In this document: positions 31,590-39,345 of the stretch, one piece after another
How positions within the stretch are numbered: the stretch's first letter is position 1
How the letters are laid out: the number at the start of each line of letters is the position of its first letter
DNA from: an uncultured Lachnospiraceae bacterium
GTDB lineage: Bacteria > Bacillota > Clostridia > Lachnospirales > Lachnospiraceae
Length of the DNA: 39,345 nucleotides
Reading direction: 5' to 3'
NCBI GenBank assembly: GCA_947246015.1
Contig: CAMXQE010000033.1
Coordinates: 1-39,345, forward strand
The notes under the pieces: model-generated
What the model saw: only the letters and a program-made list of their open reading frames with translations
Told to the model about the DNA's origin: nothing
Database searches by the model: none
Translations under genes and position numbers: made by a program

Positions 31590-31690
31590 GTATGCCGCAT
31601 AGATAGGCTTTAAGAGTGTTTCCGGATGTAAAGCGGAACACCGCCGACCCTAGCGAGTAGACAAACCGATAAAAGTTTGTGATAGGAGGT
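31590..31690 (+). promoter_or_regulatory. Ribosomal protein L21 leader RNA
   Basis: The leader holds a stem GTGTTTCCG (31616-31624) / CGGAACAC (31634-31641) with one bulge. It is followed by CCGCCGACCCTA (31641-31652) and a second hairpin ACAAAC / GTTTGT (31661-31680) just before AGGAGGT. Position and these elements fit the L21 leader of Firmicutes, thought to bind L21 and repress its own operon. The match is from memory of the motif, not a covariance search. Confidence 0.7.
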
Positions 31691-31695
31691 GCAAT

Positions 31696-32001
31696 ATGTA
31701 CGCAATTATTGCCACAGGTGGAAAGCAGTACAAAGTTTCCGAAGGTGATGTGATTAAGGTAGAAAAACTGAATGCAGAACCCGGAACGGCTGTAACATTT
31801 GATCAGGTTATCGCTATCAGCGACAACGGGCTTAAGGTTGCCGGCGATGTAGCCAACTCTACCGTATCCGCTACTGTTATGGAACAGGGCAGAGGTAAGA
31901 AGGTTATCGTATACAAGTACAAGAGAAAAACCGGTTACCATAAGAAAAATGGTCATAGACAAGCATACACTCAGGTTAAAATCGATAAAATAAATGCGTA
32001 A
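31696..32001 (+). CDS. rplU: 50S ribosomal protein L21
   Basis: A 101-residue large-subunit protein that binds 23S rRNA. It begins MYAIIATGGKQYKVSEGDVIKVEKL and ends GHRQAYTQVKIDKINA, both standard L21 sequence. AGGAGGT (31684-31690) precedes the start. It heads the rplU-prp-rpmA operon and is probably autoregulated through the leader directly upstream. Confidence 0.98.
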   Translation: MYAIIATGGKQYKVSEGDVIKVEKLNAEPGTAVTFDQVIAISDNGLKVAGDVANSTVSATVMEQGRGKKVIVYKYKRKTGYHKKNGHRQAYTQVKIDKINA

Positions 32002-32055
32002 GCTTATTTATAATGTATTCATTTATAATATTTTAACGATTTGGTAGTGCTGAAC

Positions 32056-32385
32056 ATGACAACAGTTATCATTAAGAAAACAGCTGACGGAGTTTATAGG
32101 GGATTCACCTGCATGGGACATTCCGGATATGCCAAGAGGGGCAGGGATATTGTATGTGCTTCTGTATCCGTACTGGTCATTAATACCGTTAATTCATTAG
32201 AAGAATTGGCCGGTGAAAAGATGGAAGTGACCGCGGAGGAAGAGACAGGTTTTATCGACTGCCGGTTTCAGGATACTCTGTCCTATGAAGGAAAGCTTTT
32301 TATGGATTCCATGGTGCTGGGCCTGTCGAAGATTGCAGAGCAGTACGGCAGGAAATATCTGACACTTAATTTCGAGGAGGTGTAA
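32056..32385 (+). CDS. prp: Ribosomal-processing cysteine protease Prp (YsxB)
   Basis: Prp cleaves the N-terminal extension of L27 in Firmicutes before L27 enters the ribosome. The start at ATG 32056 (MTTVIIKK) fits the family. A TTG at 32041 is also in frame, and neither has a strong ribosome site, which may keep expression low relative to L21 and L27. The 109-residue protein carries the catalytic dyad region [18 protein letters not shown] (His and Cys). Its target is encoded 4 nt downstream and carries the matching cleavage sequence. Confidence 0.92.
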   Translation: MTTVIIKKTADGVYRGFTCMGHSGYAKRGRDIVCASVSVLVINTVNSLEELAGEKMEVTAEEETGFIDCRFQDTLSYEGKLFMDSMVLGLSKIAEQYGRKYLTLNFEEV

Positions 32386-32389
32386 AACC

Positions 32390-32674
32390 ATGTTGAATAT
32401 GAACCTTCAATTTTTCGCTCATAAAAAGGGTGTTGGTTCCACAAAGAACGGTAGGGATTCCGAATCCAAAAGACTTGGTGCGAAAAGAGCTGACGGACAA
32501 TTCGTAAAAGCAGGAAACATTCTGTACAGACAGCGCGGAACAAAGATTCATCCTGGTATCAACGTAGGAAGAGGCGGGGATGATACGTTATTCGCATTGG
32601 TAGACGGTGTACTTAGGTTTGAAAGAAAAGGAAGAGATAAAAAACAGGCTTCCGTATATCCTGTCGAGAAATAA
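32390..32674 (+). CDS. rpmA: 50S ribosomal protein L27 with Prp-cleavable extension
   Basis: A 94-residue protein that reaches the peptidyl-transferase centre. The N-terminus [17 protein letters not shown] carries the extension cut by Prp after the Phe-Phe pair, leaving AHKKG as mature start. [33 protein letters not shown] and [13 protein letters not shown] follow as in other L27 proteins. GAGGAGGTG lies just upstream. A strong terminator follows at 32687-32722. Confidence 0.98.
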   Translation: MLNMNLQFFAHKKGVGSTKNGRDSESKRLGAKRADGQFVKAGNILYRQRGTKIHPGINVGRGGDDTLFALVDGVLRFERKGRDKKQASVYPVEK

Positions 32675-32686
32675 TACGAACGAATC

Positions 32687-32722
32687 GGGCTTCAAACATA
32701 CCATGTGTTTGAAGCCCTTTTT
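32687..32722 (+). terminator. Rho-independent terminator after rpmA
   Basis: Perfect 12-bp stem GGGCTTCAAACA (32687-32698) / TGTTTGAAGCCC (32706-32717) with a 7-nt loop, followed by TTTTT (32718-32722). It ends the rplU-prp-rpmA transcript. obgE is expressed either by read-through or from a promoter I cannot see clearly in the next 40 nt. Confidence 0.95.
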
Positions 32723-32761
32723 GCCTTATAAGATGAGCTATGAAAGGTTATGGTTAGGGAT

Positions 32762-34051
32762 ATGTTTGCAGACAGAGCCAAAATATATGTAAAAAGCGGA
32801 AAAGGCGGAGACGGCCATGTTTCGTTCCGCAGGGAAAAATATGTTCCGAACGGCGGACCGGACGGAGGAGACGGCGGGGATGGCGGCAGCGTTATATTTG
32901 AGGTGGACGAGGGACTGAATACCCTTACCGATTTCCGGCATATCCGCAAATACTGTGCGGGAAACGGAGAAGAAGGCGGGAAAAAGAACTGCCGCGGCAA
33001 AAGCGGAGAGGACATCGTGATTAAAGTACCCCACGGGACAGTTATCAAGGAAGCGGAAAGCGGAAAAGTCATTACCGATATGTCGGGTGAGAACCGGCGG
33101 ACCGTACTGTTGACGGGCGGCAGGGGCGGCAACGGGAACCAGCACTATGCTACCAGCACCATGCAGGCTCCTAAATATGCCCAGCCGGGACAGGAGGCAA
33201 AGGAACTGGAGCTTTTGCTGGAATTAAAAGTCATTGCAGATGTCGGACTGGTAGGATTCCCGAATGTGGGGAAATCCACGCTTCTTGCCAGGGTGACCAA
33301 TGCAAGGCCCAAGATTGCCAATTACCATTTTACAACGCTCAATCCCAATCTGGGCGTAGTCGATTTGGAGGATGCAAACGGCTTTGTCATCGCCGATATT
33401 CCGGGGCTGATTGAAGGCGCCTCTGAGGGTGTGGGGCTGGGACACGAATTTCTCCGCCATATTGAACGGACCAAATTAATCATCCACATCGTGGATGCCG
33501 CTTCTACCGAGGGAAGGGACCCGCTGGAAGATATCCGCGCCATCAATAAAGAGTTGTCGGCTTATAATCCTGCAATCGCAGCCCGTCCGCAGGTGATTGC
33601 AGCAAATAAAATCGATATGTTTGCCGATGCAGAAGCAGAAAGCGAAACACTGCGCCTCATCCGGCAGGAGTTCGAACCGAAGGGAATTCCCGTATTCCCG
33701 ATTTCAGCAGTAAGCGGCCAGGGCGTCAGGGAACTGCTGTATGCAGTGAATAACCTTTTAGACGGGATGGACGACCAGCCGGTCATTTTTGAACAGGAAT
33801 ATTTTCCGGAATTTACGGCAAAAGAGGAACCTTATACCGTTACTTATGATGAAAAGGAGCAGGAATATATCATCGAGGGGCCGCGCATTGAAAAAATGCT
33901 CGGATATACCAATCTGGAATCCGAAAAGGGATTTACCTTTTTCCAGAATTTCCTGAAAGATAACGGCATATTGGATGAGTTGGAGAAACTTGGCATTGAA
34001 GAAGGGGATACGGTACGCATGTACGGACTTTCTTTTGATTATTATAAATAA
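32762..34051 (+). CDS. obgE: GTPase Obg
   Basis: An essential GTPase acting in large-subunit assembly and stress control. The start at ATG 32762 gives MFADRAKIYVKSGKGGDGHVSF, matching the family. ATG 32750 is in frame and only 2 nt after AAAGG, so the true start is uncertain by four codons. The 429-residue protein has the Gly-rich Obg fold (YVPNGGPDGGDGGDGG), the G domain with GFPNVGKST, DIPGLIEGASEGVGLG and NKID, and the C-terminal OCT domain (about 345-429). The usual rplU-rpmA-obgE order is kept. Confidence 0.97.
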   Translation: MFADRAKIYVKSGKGGDGHVSFRREKYVPNGGPDGGDGGDGGSVIFEVDEGLNTLTDFRHIRKYCAGNGEEGGKKNCRGKSGEDIVIKVPHGTVIKEAESGKVITDMSGENRRTVLLTGGRGGNGNQHYATSTMQAPKYAQPGQEAKELELLLELKVIADVGLVGFPNVGKSTLLARVTNARPKIANYHFTTLNPNLGVVDLEDANGFVIADIPGLIEGASEGVGLGHEFLRHIERTKLIIHIVDAASTEGRDPLEDIRAINKELSAYNPAIAARPQVIAANKIDMFADAEAESETLRLIRQEFEPKGIPVFPISAVSGQGVRELLYAVNNLLDGMDDQPVIFEQEYFPEFTAKEEPYTVTYDEKEQEYIIEGPRIEKMLGYTNLESEKGFTFFQNFLKDNGILDELEKLGIEEGDTVRMYGLSFDYYK

Positions 34052-34063
34052 TGGAGAAAACTT

Positions 34064-34351
34064 ATGACAAGCAAACAGAGAAGCTATTTAAAAAGCCTTG
34101 CCAGCAATCTGGAACCGATTTTCCAAATCGGGAAATCCAGCCTGACACCGGAAGTAACCGAAGCGGTTTCCGAGGCTTTCAATACACATGAACTGATTAA
34201 GGTGGCTGTATTGAAGAATTGTATCGACGATCCCAGGGTAATAGCAGAAGCCCTTGCGGGAAGAACGCATTCCCAGGTGGTACAGGTTATCGGCAAAAAA
34301 ATCATTCTGTATAAGGAAAGCAGGGAGCATAAGAAAATCATTCTTCCCTGA
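34064..34351 (+). CDS. yhbY: YhbY-family RNA-binding protein (CRM domain)
   Basis: A 95-residue single CRM-domain protein that binds pre-50S particles. Family marks are [31 protein letters not shown], the [11 protein letters not shown] strand and [21 protein letters not shown]. It lies 12 nt after obgE and 17 nt before nadD, in the same transcript. Confidence 0.93.
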   Translation: MTSKQRSYLKSLASNLEPIFQIGKSSLTPEVTEAVSEAFNTHELIKVAVLKNCIDDPRVIAEALAGRTHSQVVQVIGKKIILYKESREHKKIILP

Positions 34352-34368
34352 CAGGAAGTGAACACGGT

Positions 34369-35052
34369 ATGGAATATAATATGGAAGAAAAAGAAGAACA
34401 CGGAAAGGCCGGACAGAAGAAAAAAACCGGTATTATGGGCGGCACATTCAATCCCATTCATGTAGGACATCTATTGCTGGCAGAAAGCGCAAGGGACAGT
34501 TTCGGGCTGGATCATATCCTGTTCATTCCGAGCGGGCGTTCTTATATGAAGCGGGAATCAGAAATTTTAGACAGGCGTGGACGCTATGAAATGACCCGTC
34601 TTGCAATCGAGGACAATCCTGCATTTTCCATATCCGATATAGAAGTGAAACGCGAAGGCAACACTTATACCTGTGATACGCTTTCGCAGTTGAAAGAACA
34701 GGAACCGGAAACGGAATTTTATTTTATTGTCGGTGCGGACAGCCTTTTTTCCATGGAAACATGGCGGAAGCCGGAATCTATCTTCCGCGACTGTATTGTA
34801 CTTGCAGCGGTACGGGACGATAAGGACAGTGATAAACTGCAGGAACAGATTCTTTATCTGCAGGAGAAGTTCGGTGCGCGTATCTGCCAGATTTCATTCC
34901 GGGAGATTGACATTTCTTCAACGGATATCCGCATGAGACTGTCAAACGGACAATCCATCCGTTATATGGTTCCGGATAAAGTGATTTCTTATATAGAAAC
35001 CCATCATTTATATAGGGAGGATACAGAATGGAAGCCAAATCTTCGAGCTTAA
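34369..35052 (+). CDS. nadD: Nicotinate-nucleotide adenylyltransferase
   Basis: NadD joins nicotinate mononucleotide and ATP to give deamido-NAD. The 227-residue protein has an 18-residue charged start ([16 protein letters not shown]), then [21 protein letters not shown] with the HxGH nucleotidyltransferase motif. [14 protein letters not shown] and [28 protein letters not shown] follow near the end. A later ATG (34381) is in frame and could trim four residues. The C-terminus overlaps yqeK by 25 nt. Its place after obgE and yhbY is conserved in Firmicutes. Confidence 0.95.
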   Translation: MEYNMEEKEEHGKAGQKKKTGIMGGTFNPIHVGHLLLAESARDSFGLDHILFIPSGRSYMKRESEILDRRGRYEMTRLAIEDNPAFSISDIEVKREGNTYTCDTLSQLKEQEPETEFYFIVGADSLFSMETWRKPESIFRDCIVLAAVRDDKDSDKLQEQILYLQEKFGARICQISFREIDISSTDIRMRLSNGQSIRYMVPDKVISYIETHHLYREDTEWKPNLRA

Positions 35053-35657
35053 AGAAAATCCGTAAAGCCATGGAAAAGACTTTGGATGCAAAACGTTTTG
35101 AACACACCCTGGGAGTTGCCTATACTGCGGCTGCGCTTGCCATGCGTTACGGCTATGATATACAAAAGGCACAGACTGCGGGAATGCTGCATGACTGTGC
35201 CAAGTGCATGAGTAATGAAAAACGCCTGAACATTTGTGCAAAGCATAATATTGCCGTCAATGAAATTGAACGGCGGAACCCGTTCCTGCTCCATGCAAAA
35301 GTAGGAAGTTACATTGCCATGCAGAAATACAACATCCATGACAGTGATATCATCAATGCCATTCTGAACCATACAACCGGAAGGCCGGATATGTCGCTGC
35401 TGGAAAAAATTGTCTATGTGGCGGATTATATCGAACCGGGACGGAAACAGGCGCCGAATCTGGGAGAAATCCGGCGGCTGGCATTTGAGGATTTGGACGT
35501 GGCGCTGTTCCGCATCCTGAAAGATACCCTGGTCTATTTGAATCAGGTAGACGGTGAAACAGACCCGATGACGCAGAAGACATACGAATTTTATAAAAAC
35601 TATATGGAACATGGAAAGAATGCGGAAGGACAATCAAAAAGGAGTGGAATGGTATGA
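35028..35657 (+). CDS. yqeK: HD-domain Ap4A hydrolase YqeK
   Basis: YqeK is a symmetrical diadenosine tetraphosphatase of the HD superfamily that limits alarmone-like Ap4A. The 209-residue protein shows metal-site motifs [16 protein letters not shown] (H), MLHDCAKCM (HD), [12 protein letters not shown] (H), and [27 protein letters not shown] (H and D). The start lies inside nadD with a GGGAGG ribosome site. Its end overlaps rsfS as ATGA, so nadD-yqeK-rsfS are translationally coupled. Confidence 0.93.
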   Translation: MEAKSSSLKKIRKAMEKTLDAKRFEHTLGVAYTAAALAMRYGYDIQKAQTAGMLHDCAKCMSNEKRLNICAKHNIAVNEIERRNPFLLHAKVGSYIAMQKYNIHDSDIINAILNHTTGRPDMSLLEKIVYVADYIEPGRKQAPNLGEIRRLAFEDLDVALFRILKDTLVYLNQVDGETDPMTQKTYEFYKNYMEHGKNAEGQSKRSGMV

Positions 35658-36019
35658 AGGGAAAAGAACAGGAATGGGAAATGACGAGGCTTGCACTGAA
35701 AGCATTGGAAGATAAAAAGGCAGAAGATATTACGGTAATTGATATCAGGGAAGTTACCATTCTGGCGGATTATTTCATTATTGCCAGCGGTTCCAACCGC
35801 AGTCAGATACAGGCGCTTACGGACCATGTGGAGGAACTGCTCGGAAAAAGCGGTTTTCCTGTGAAACAGATTGAGGGCTATGATACGGCGAACTGGGTGC
35901 TGATGGATTTTGGCGATGTCATCGTCCATATTTTTGACCGTGAGAACAGGTTGTTCTATGATTTGGAACGTATCTGGCGGGACGGAAAACAAATAGAACT
36001 TTCAGAATTTAGAGAATAA
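35654..36019 (+). CDS. rsfS: Ribosome silencing factor RsfS
   Basis: RsfS binds L14 on the large subunit and blocks subunit joining when nutrients run short. The 121-residue protein shows the family pattern: ALEDKKAEDITVIDIREVTILADYFIIASGSNRSQIQALTDHVEE early, then GYDTANWVLMDFGDVIVHIFDRENRLFYDLERIW. The ATGA overlap with yqeK fixes the start. It ends the translation-linked block; a MATE gene follows after 35 nt. Confidence 0.95.
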   Translation: MKGKEQEWEMTRLALKALEDKKAEDITVIDIREVTILADYFIIASGSNRSQIQALTDHVEELLGKSGFPVKQIEGYDTANWVLMDFGDVIVHIFDRENRLFYDLERIWRDGKQIELSEFRE

Positions 36020-36054
36020 AGGAATAAGAGTAAAGGAATCAGTCTGAGGATAAT

Positions 36055-37443
36055 ATGAAAAAGTATATAGGAGACAGGAAATTTTACCGGATGGTACTGG
36101 CCGTTGCCGTTCCGATTATGATACAGAACGGCATTACAAATTTTGTCAGCTTATTGGACAATATCATGGTAGGACAGATAGGGACAGAGCAGATGTCCGG
36201 TGTTGCGATTGTCAATCAGCTGATTTTCGTATTTAACATCTGTATTTTCGGAGGAGTGTCAGGGGCGGGCATTTTTACCGCCCAGTATCATGGATGCAAA
36301 GACCATAAAGGGGTGCGCAGCACATTTCGCTTCAAACTATTGATTTGCCTGGCGGTTACAGTGATTGGCATACTTATATTTGCTTTCTATGGAGAGCAGT
36401 TGATTTCTTTCTACCTGCATGATACGGGAAAAGCGGATACACTGGCGGCTACTTTAGGATATGCCCGCCGTTACCTGCGTATCATAATGATTGAACTTGT
36501 CCCCTTTGCCATCATACAGGCTTATTCCGGTACGCTGCGCGAAACCGGGGAGACTATGCTGCCCATGAAAGCCGGGATTGCGGCTGTATTGGTTAACCTG
36601 GTATTGAATTACATTTTGATTTTCGGAAAATTCGGCGCTCCGGCACTGGGAGTGGAAGGCGCGGCCATTGCGACTACGGTTTCCCGTTTTGTGGAATTAT
36701 TTATCGTAATAAGCTGGACCCATAAGCATAAAGAGGAGCATCCGTTTATTGAAGGGGTATACCGCAGTTTCCGGATTCCGGGAAACCTGGCTGTCAAGAT
36801 TATTGTTACCGGATTTCCCTTAATGCTGAACGAAGCATTGTGGTCTTTTGGACAGGCAGTGCTTATGCAATGTTATTCCGTCCGCGGACTTGACGTGATT
36901 GCCGCTCTTAACATTTCTTCCACCATATCCAATGTGTTCAATGTGGTTTTCATTGCACTCGGCAATGCGGTGGGAATTATCGTCGGCCAGCTTTTAGGTG
37001 CGGGCAGACTGGAAGAAGCAAAAGATACCGACCGGAAGCTGATTTTCTTTTCAACTGCCGGCTGTATGCTGATTGGTATAATTATGTCCTTATGTTCCTC
37101 TTTGTTTCCGCTGCTTTACAATACTACGGAAGAAATCCGGCAGCTGGCGGCACAGTTTATCATCATCTGTTCTGTCTGTATGCCGATGTATGCGTTTGTG
37201 AATGTTTCTTATTTCACACTGCGATGCGGAGGAAAGACATTGATTACCTTTTTCTTTGACAGTGTCTATGCGTGGCTGGTAAACATTCCTTTAGCTTACG
37301 TGCTGTCCCGCTATACCGGCCTGCACATCGTGCCTCTGTTTCTGGCCTGTCAGTTGATTGATATCGTAAAGTGCATCATCGGGTTTGTGCTTTTGAAAAA
37401 GGGAGTCTGGATGAATGTCATCGTAAAAAGCGGCGCTGCTTAA
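36055..37443 (+). CDS. MATE-family efflux transporter
   Basis: A 462-residue integral membrane protein with about 12 helices, the usual MATE length. It begins with FYRMVLAVAVPIMIQNGITNFVSLLDNIMVGQIGTEQMSGVAI, a typical MATE first half-repeat. The second half-repeat starts near IIVTGFPLMLNEALWSFGQAVLMQCYSVRG. MATE proteins export drugs or metabolites using Na+ or H+ gradients; the substrate cannot be predicted. It follows rsfS by 35 nt and may be co-transcribed. The last codons lie within the terminator stem. Confidence 0.92.
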   Translation: MKKYIGDRKFYRMVLAVAVPIMIQNGITNFVSLLDNIMVGQIGTEQMSGVAIVNQLIFVFNICIFGGVSGAGIFTAQYHGCKDHKGVRSTFRFKLLICLAVTVIGILIFAFYGEQLISFYLHDTGKADTLAATLGYARRYLRIIMIELVPFAIIQAYSGTLRETGETMLPMKAGIAAVLVNLVLNYILIFGKFGAPALGVEGAAIATTVSRFVELFIVISWTHKHKEEHPFIEGVYRSFRIPGNLAVKIIVTGFPLMLNEALWSFGQAVLMQCYSVRGLDVIAALNISSTISNVFNVVFIALGNAVGIIVGQLLGAGRLEEAKDTDRKLIFFSTAGCMLIGIIMSLCSSLFPLLYNTTEEIRQLAAQFIIICSVCMPMYAFVNVSYFTLRCGGKTLITFFFDSVYAWLVNIPLAYVLSRYTGLHIVPLFLACQLIDIVKCIIGFVLLKKGVWMNVIVKSGAA

Positions 37444-37460
37444 GAAACAGCGCCGCTTTT
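37426..37460. terminator. Bidirectional terminator between MATE and DUF378 genes
   Basis: Perfect 13-bp stem AAAAGCGGCGCTG (37426-37438) / CAGCGCCGCTTTT (37448-37460) with a 9-nt loop. The T and A runs at its base let it work both ways, stopping the convergent MATE and DUF378 transcripts. The left arm is part of the MATE coding end and the loop contains its stop codon. Confidence 0.9.
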
Positions 37461-37477
37461 CGATTCCATCCGTTTGG

Positions 37478-37693
37478 TTACGATTCTTCGGCGGAACGTC
37501 CCGGATACATATAAAATGTGATGAGATATATACCGCAGACGCCCACAATTGCATATATGATTCTGGATATCCATGTCAGATTACCGAAGATAAAGGCAAC
37601 AAGGTCAAAGCTGAAAAAACCGATGAGCCCCCAGTTAACTGCGCCGATTATAGCCAGTGTAAGGGCCGTATAGTCCAATGCTTTATTATTCAT
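37478..37693 (-). CDS. DUF378-family small membrane protein (YuzA-like)
   Basis: The start at 37693 (MNNKALDYTALTLAIIGAVNW) has GGAGG 8 nt upstream; an in-frame ATG at 37708 overlaps that site. The 71-residue protein has two membrane helices, with the family signature ALTLAIIGAVNWGLIGFFSFDLVAFIFG in the first and ISRIIYAIVGVCGIYLI in the second. No function is known for DUF378. It stands alone, sharing only the terminator with the MATE gene. Confidence 0.9.
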   Translation of the reverse strand: MNNKALDYTALTLAIIGAVNWGLIGFFSFDLVAFIFGNLTWISRIIYAIVGVCGIYLITFYMYPGRSAEES

Positions 37694-37813
37694 TTCCAAA
37701 ACCTCCATTTCTTAATCTTTCTGATATTTACTCATATATCGATGTTATTTTGCCCATAAAAAAAGAAATTTATCCATGAATATTGCTATTTCTTACAAAA
37801 TTATAAAATGACA

Positions 37814-37842
37814 TTGACAAAGACTTTTTTTCAGAGTAATAT
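37814..37842 (+). promoter_or_regulatory. Promoter of the amino-acid binding protein gene
   Basis: Perfect TTGACA (37814-37819), 17-nt spacer, TAATAT (37837-37842). The predicted start near 37849 gives a very short leader before GGAGGAG (37861-37867). The rest of the 179-nt gap to the DUF378 gene is A/T-rich with no further feature seen. Confidence 0.65.
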
Positions 37843-37872
37843 TATCCAAAAATAATTTATGGAGGAGATATT

Positions 37873-39111
37873 ATGAAAAAGTACAAGAAAATCATCAGTG
37901 CCGTCATGGCCTCAGCGATGGTTGCTACCTTGTTTGCAGGCTGTGGAAACTCTGCCGACAGCGGAAGTTCCTCCGCAGACAATACGGCGCCTGCCGCAGA
38001 AAATACAGAAGCCGGCGGTGAAACTGCATCAGCAGGAAGCAATGGCGGAGGTGTCCTTAAAATCGGAGGCATCGGCCCTACAACCGGAAGTGCGGCAGTA
38101 TACGGGCTTGCTGTCCAGAATGCAGCGCAGCTTGCAGTGGATGAAATTAATGCAGCCGGTGGCATTAACGGTATACAGATTGAGTTCAAGTTTGAAGATG
38201 ATGAATGTGATGCAGAGAAATCCGTAAATGCATACAATACATTAAAGGATTGGGGAATGCAGATGCTTGTAGGCGCTGTTACCAGCGGATGCAGCGTCGC
38301 AGTTTCGGAAAAGACGGCGGAGGACAATATGTTCCAGCTGACTCCTTCCGGTTCTTCCGTGGATTGTGTAAAATATGACAACTCTTTCCGCGTATGTTTC
38401 TCCGATCCGAACCAGGGAATGGCTTCCGCAAAATACATCGGAGAAAATGCGGTTGCTTCTACCGTTGCGGTAATTTATGACAGTTCCGATATTTATTCTT
38501 CCGGAATCTATGAGAAATTCGTAGCAGAAGCGGCAAATCAGCCTTTTGAGATTGTTTCTGCAGAAGCGTTTACCGCTGACAGCAAGACAGATTTCTCCGT
38601 TCAGCTTCAGAAAGCAAAGGATGCAGGTGCAGAACTGGTATTCTTACCTATTTATTATACAGAGGCTTCCCTGATTCTTTCACAGTCCTCTACATTGGGT
38701 TATGCGCCTATCTTTTTCGGATGCGACGGTCTGGACGGTATCCTGAACGTAGAGAATTTTGATACTTCCCTGGCAGAAGGCGTTATGCTCTTAACTCCTT
38801 TTGCGGCGGATGCCCAGGATGAACTGACACAGAACTTCGTATCTGCATACAAGGAAAAATTCGGCGATACACCGAACCAGTTTGCGGCAGATGCTTACGA
38901 TGCGGTTTATGCAATTAAAGCAGCCGGTGAAAAGGCAGGAATTACGGCTGATATGGATATGTCCGCTATCTGTGAAGCTCTGAAAGCAGCTATGCCTCAG
39001 ATTTCTTTAGACGGTCTTACCGGTGTAGGTATGACATGGGATGTTTCCGGGGAACCGAATAAAGATCCGAAAGCAGTGAAGATTACCAATGGCGCTTATG
39101 CGGCAATGTAA
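37873..39111 (+). CDS. Branched-chain-amino-acid-type ABC transporter substrate-binding lipoprotein
   Basis: A 412-residue extracellular lipoprotein. The signal peptide (basic MKKYKK, hydrophobic core) ends in a lipobox FAGC with C24 as the lipid-anchored residue. A Ser/Ala/Gly-rich linker (about 25-55) precedes the Leu/Ile/Val-binding fold (Peripla_BP_6): LKIGGIGPTTGSAAVYGLAVQNAAQLAVDEINAAGG, EFKFEDDECDAEKSVNAYN, GAVTSGCSVAVSE and NQFAADAYDAVYAIK. It would capture an amino acid or similar ligand for a LivHMGF-type importer. Those genes are not in the window but probably follow, since a new promoter faces right near the edge. The gene has its own strong promoter and terminator, allowing the binding protein to be made in excess. 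Confidence 0.94.
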   Translation: MKKYKKIISAVMASAMVATLFAGCGNSADSGSSSADNTAPAAENTEAGGETASAGSNGGGVLKIGGIGPTTGSAAVYGLAVQNAAQLAVDEINAAGGINGIQIEFKFEDDECDAEKSVNAYNTLKDWGMQMLVGAVTSGCSVAVSEKTAEDNMFQLTPSGSSVDCVKYDNSFRVCFSDPNQGMASAKYIGENAVASTVAVIYDSSDIYSSGIYEKFVAEAANQPFEIVSAEAFTADSKTDFSVQLQKAKDAGAELVFLPIYYTEASLILSQSSTLGYAPIFFGCDGLDGILNVENFDTSLAEGVMLLTPFAADAQDELTQNFVSAYKEKFGDTPNQFAADAYDAVYAIKAAGEKAGITADMDMSAICEALKAAMPQISLDGLTGVGMTWDVSGEPNKDPKAVKITNGAYAAM

Positions 39112-39148
39112 TCCCTGCAGGTTCATAAAATTTTAATGCAGCTAACGG

Positions 39149-39180
39149 CGGGTGCAGAAATTACTTTCTGCACCCGTTTT
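39149..39180 (+). terminator. Rho-independent terminator after the binding protein gene
   Basis: Perfect 12-bp stem CGGGTGCAGAAA (39149-39160) / TTTCTGCACCCG (39165-39176) with a 4-nt loop, then TTTT. In operons of this kind it may also allow some read-through to the permease genes. Confidence 0.93.
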
Positions 39181-39267
39181 CCACCCAATGGGACAATTCA
39201 TGAAGCATATCTGCCGGTCCTGTTATCTGCGCTAAAAGACCTGTGAGTCAGAAACCGTTATATTTTC

Positions 39268-39296
39268 TTGATTCTGCAAGCATTTAATGGTATAAT
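39268..39296 (+). promoter_or_regulatory. Sigma-70 promoter for the gene beyond the right edge
   Basis: TTGATT (39268-39273), 17-nt spacer, perfect TATAAT (39291-39296). Predicted start is near 39303. No gene begins before the window ends, so at least 40 nt of leader is expected. The remaining sequence from 39181 shows no open frame worth calling. Confidence 0.6.
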
Positions 39297-39345
39297 CCTG
39301 TCTTTGACAGTTTGTAAGAAACAAAATCGCTGTGAGCCCAGTAAA

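Noticed and set aside
1..39345. CRISPR arrays, insertion sequences, prophage genes, tRNA and rRNA genes
   Set aside because: No spaced repeats, transposase of a known IS family, phage structural genes or tRNA-like cloverleaf sequences were noticed on reading either strand; the only transposase-like gene is the Rpn-type protein at 874-1716.

Overview
The window reads as ordinary chromosome of a fermentative, low-to-mid GC, Gram-positive anaerobe, most likely a gut Lachnospiraceae (Clostridia). The evidence is a Firmicutes-type rplU-prp-rpmA-obgE-yhbY-nadD-yqeK-rsfS block with an L27 that carries a Prp-cleavable N-terminal extension, strong AGGAGG-type ribosome binding sites, a pta-ackA acetate pathway, an [FeFe] hydrogenase, and a hexuronate/pectin catabolic island. 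I see no phage, insertion sequence, CRISPR array, tRNA or rRNA.

Layout. 1-809: end of a potassium transporter subunit and its RCK regulatory partner. 874-1716: an A/T-rich PD-(D/E)XK (Rpn/transposase-like) gene that looks acquired. 1976-6472: a MarR regulator overlapping a two-gene heterodimeric ABC exporter. 6476-7039 (minus): a Uma2-family putative nuclease. 7207-14044: a hexuronate regulon, with uxaC and a LacI-type regulator on the minus strand diverging from uxaB-uxaA-kdgK on the plus strand. The divergent region holds two good sigma-70 promoters and two operator-like palindromes. 14235-16081: a TIM-barrel sugar isomerase/epimerase-like gene and a convergent pectin methylesterase with no signal peptide. 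16173-19720: a GltD/NfnB-like flavoprotein with extra Fe-S domains, translationally coupled to a complete group A [FeFe] hydrogenase. 19734-21723: a CPBP membrane protease and a convergent tmcAL, separated by an imperfect palindrome of about 72 nt. 21990-24257: pta-ackA.

24348-27023: a stand-alone protein related to the CoA-dehydratase-activase (DUF2229) family, a PdaA-like polysaccharide deacetylase and an unrecognised one-helix membrane protein. 27044-36019: a long translation-related run comprising the TIGR03960 radical SAM protein, its TIGR03936 partner, a short RNase E/G, a NUDIX hydrolase, then L21 with its leader, Prp, L27, ObgE, YhbY, NadD, YqeK and RsfS. 36055-39345: a MATE exporter, a small DUF378 membrane protein, and a branched-chain-amino-acid-type lipoprotein binding protein closed by a terminator. 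A strong promoter near the right edge faces out of the window.

How it fits together: imported pectic oligomers could be demethylated in the cytosol, uronic acids converted by UxaC/UxaB/UxaA to 2-keto-3-deoxygluconate and phosphorylated by KdgK. The KDPG aldolase needed next is not in the window. Glycolytic carbon then leaves as acetate through Pta-AckA (yielding ATP), while reducing power can leave as H2 through the GltD-like/HydA pair. No single striking novel system stands out. The best candidates for a second look are the GltD-like/HydA pair, the Cys/Met/Asp-rich insertion in the MarR regulator, the uncharacterised radical SAM pair beside the ribosomal genes, and the palindromic element at 20378-20449.
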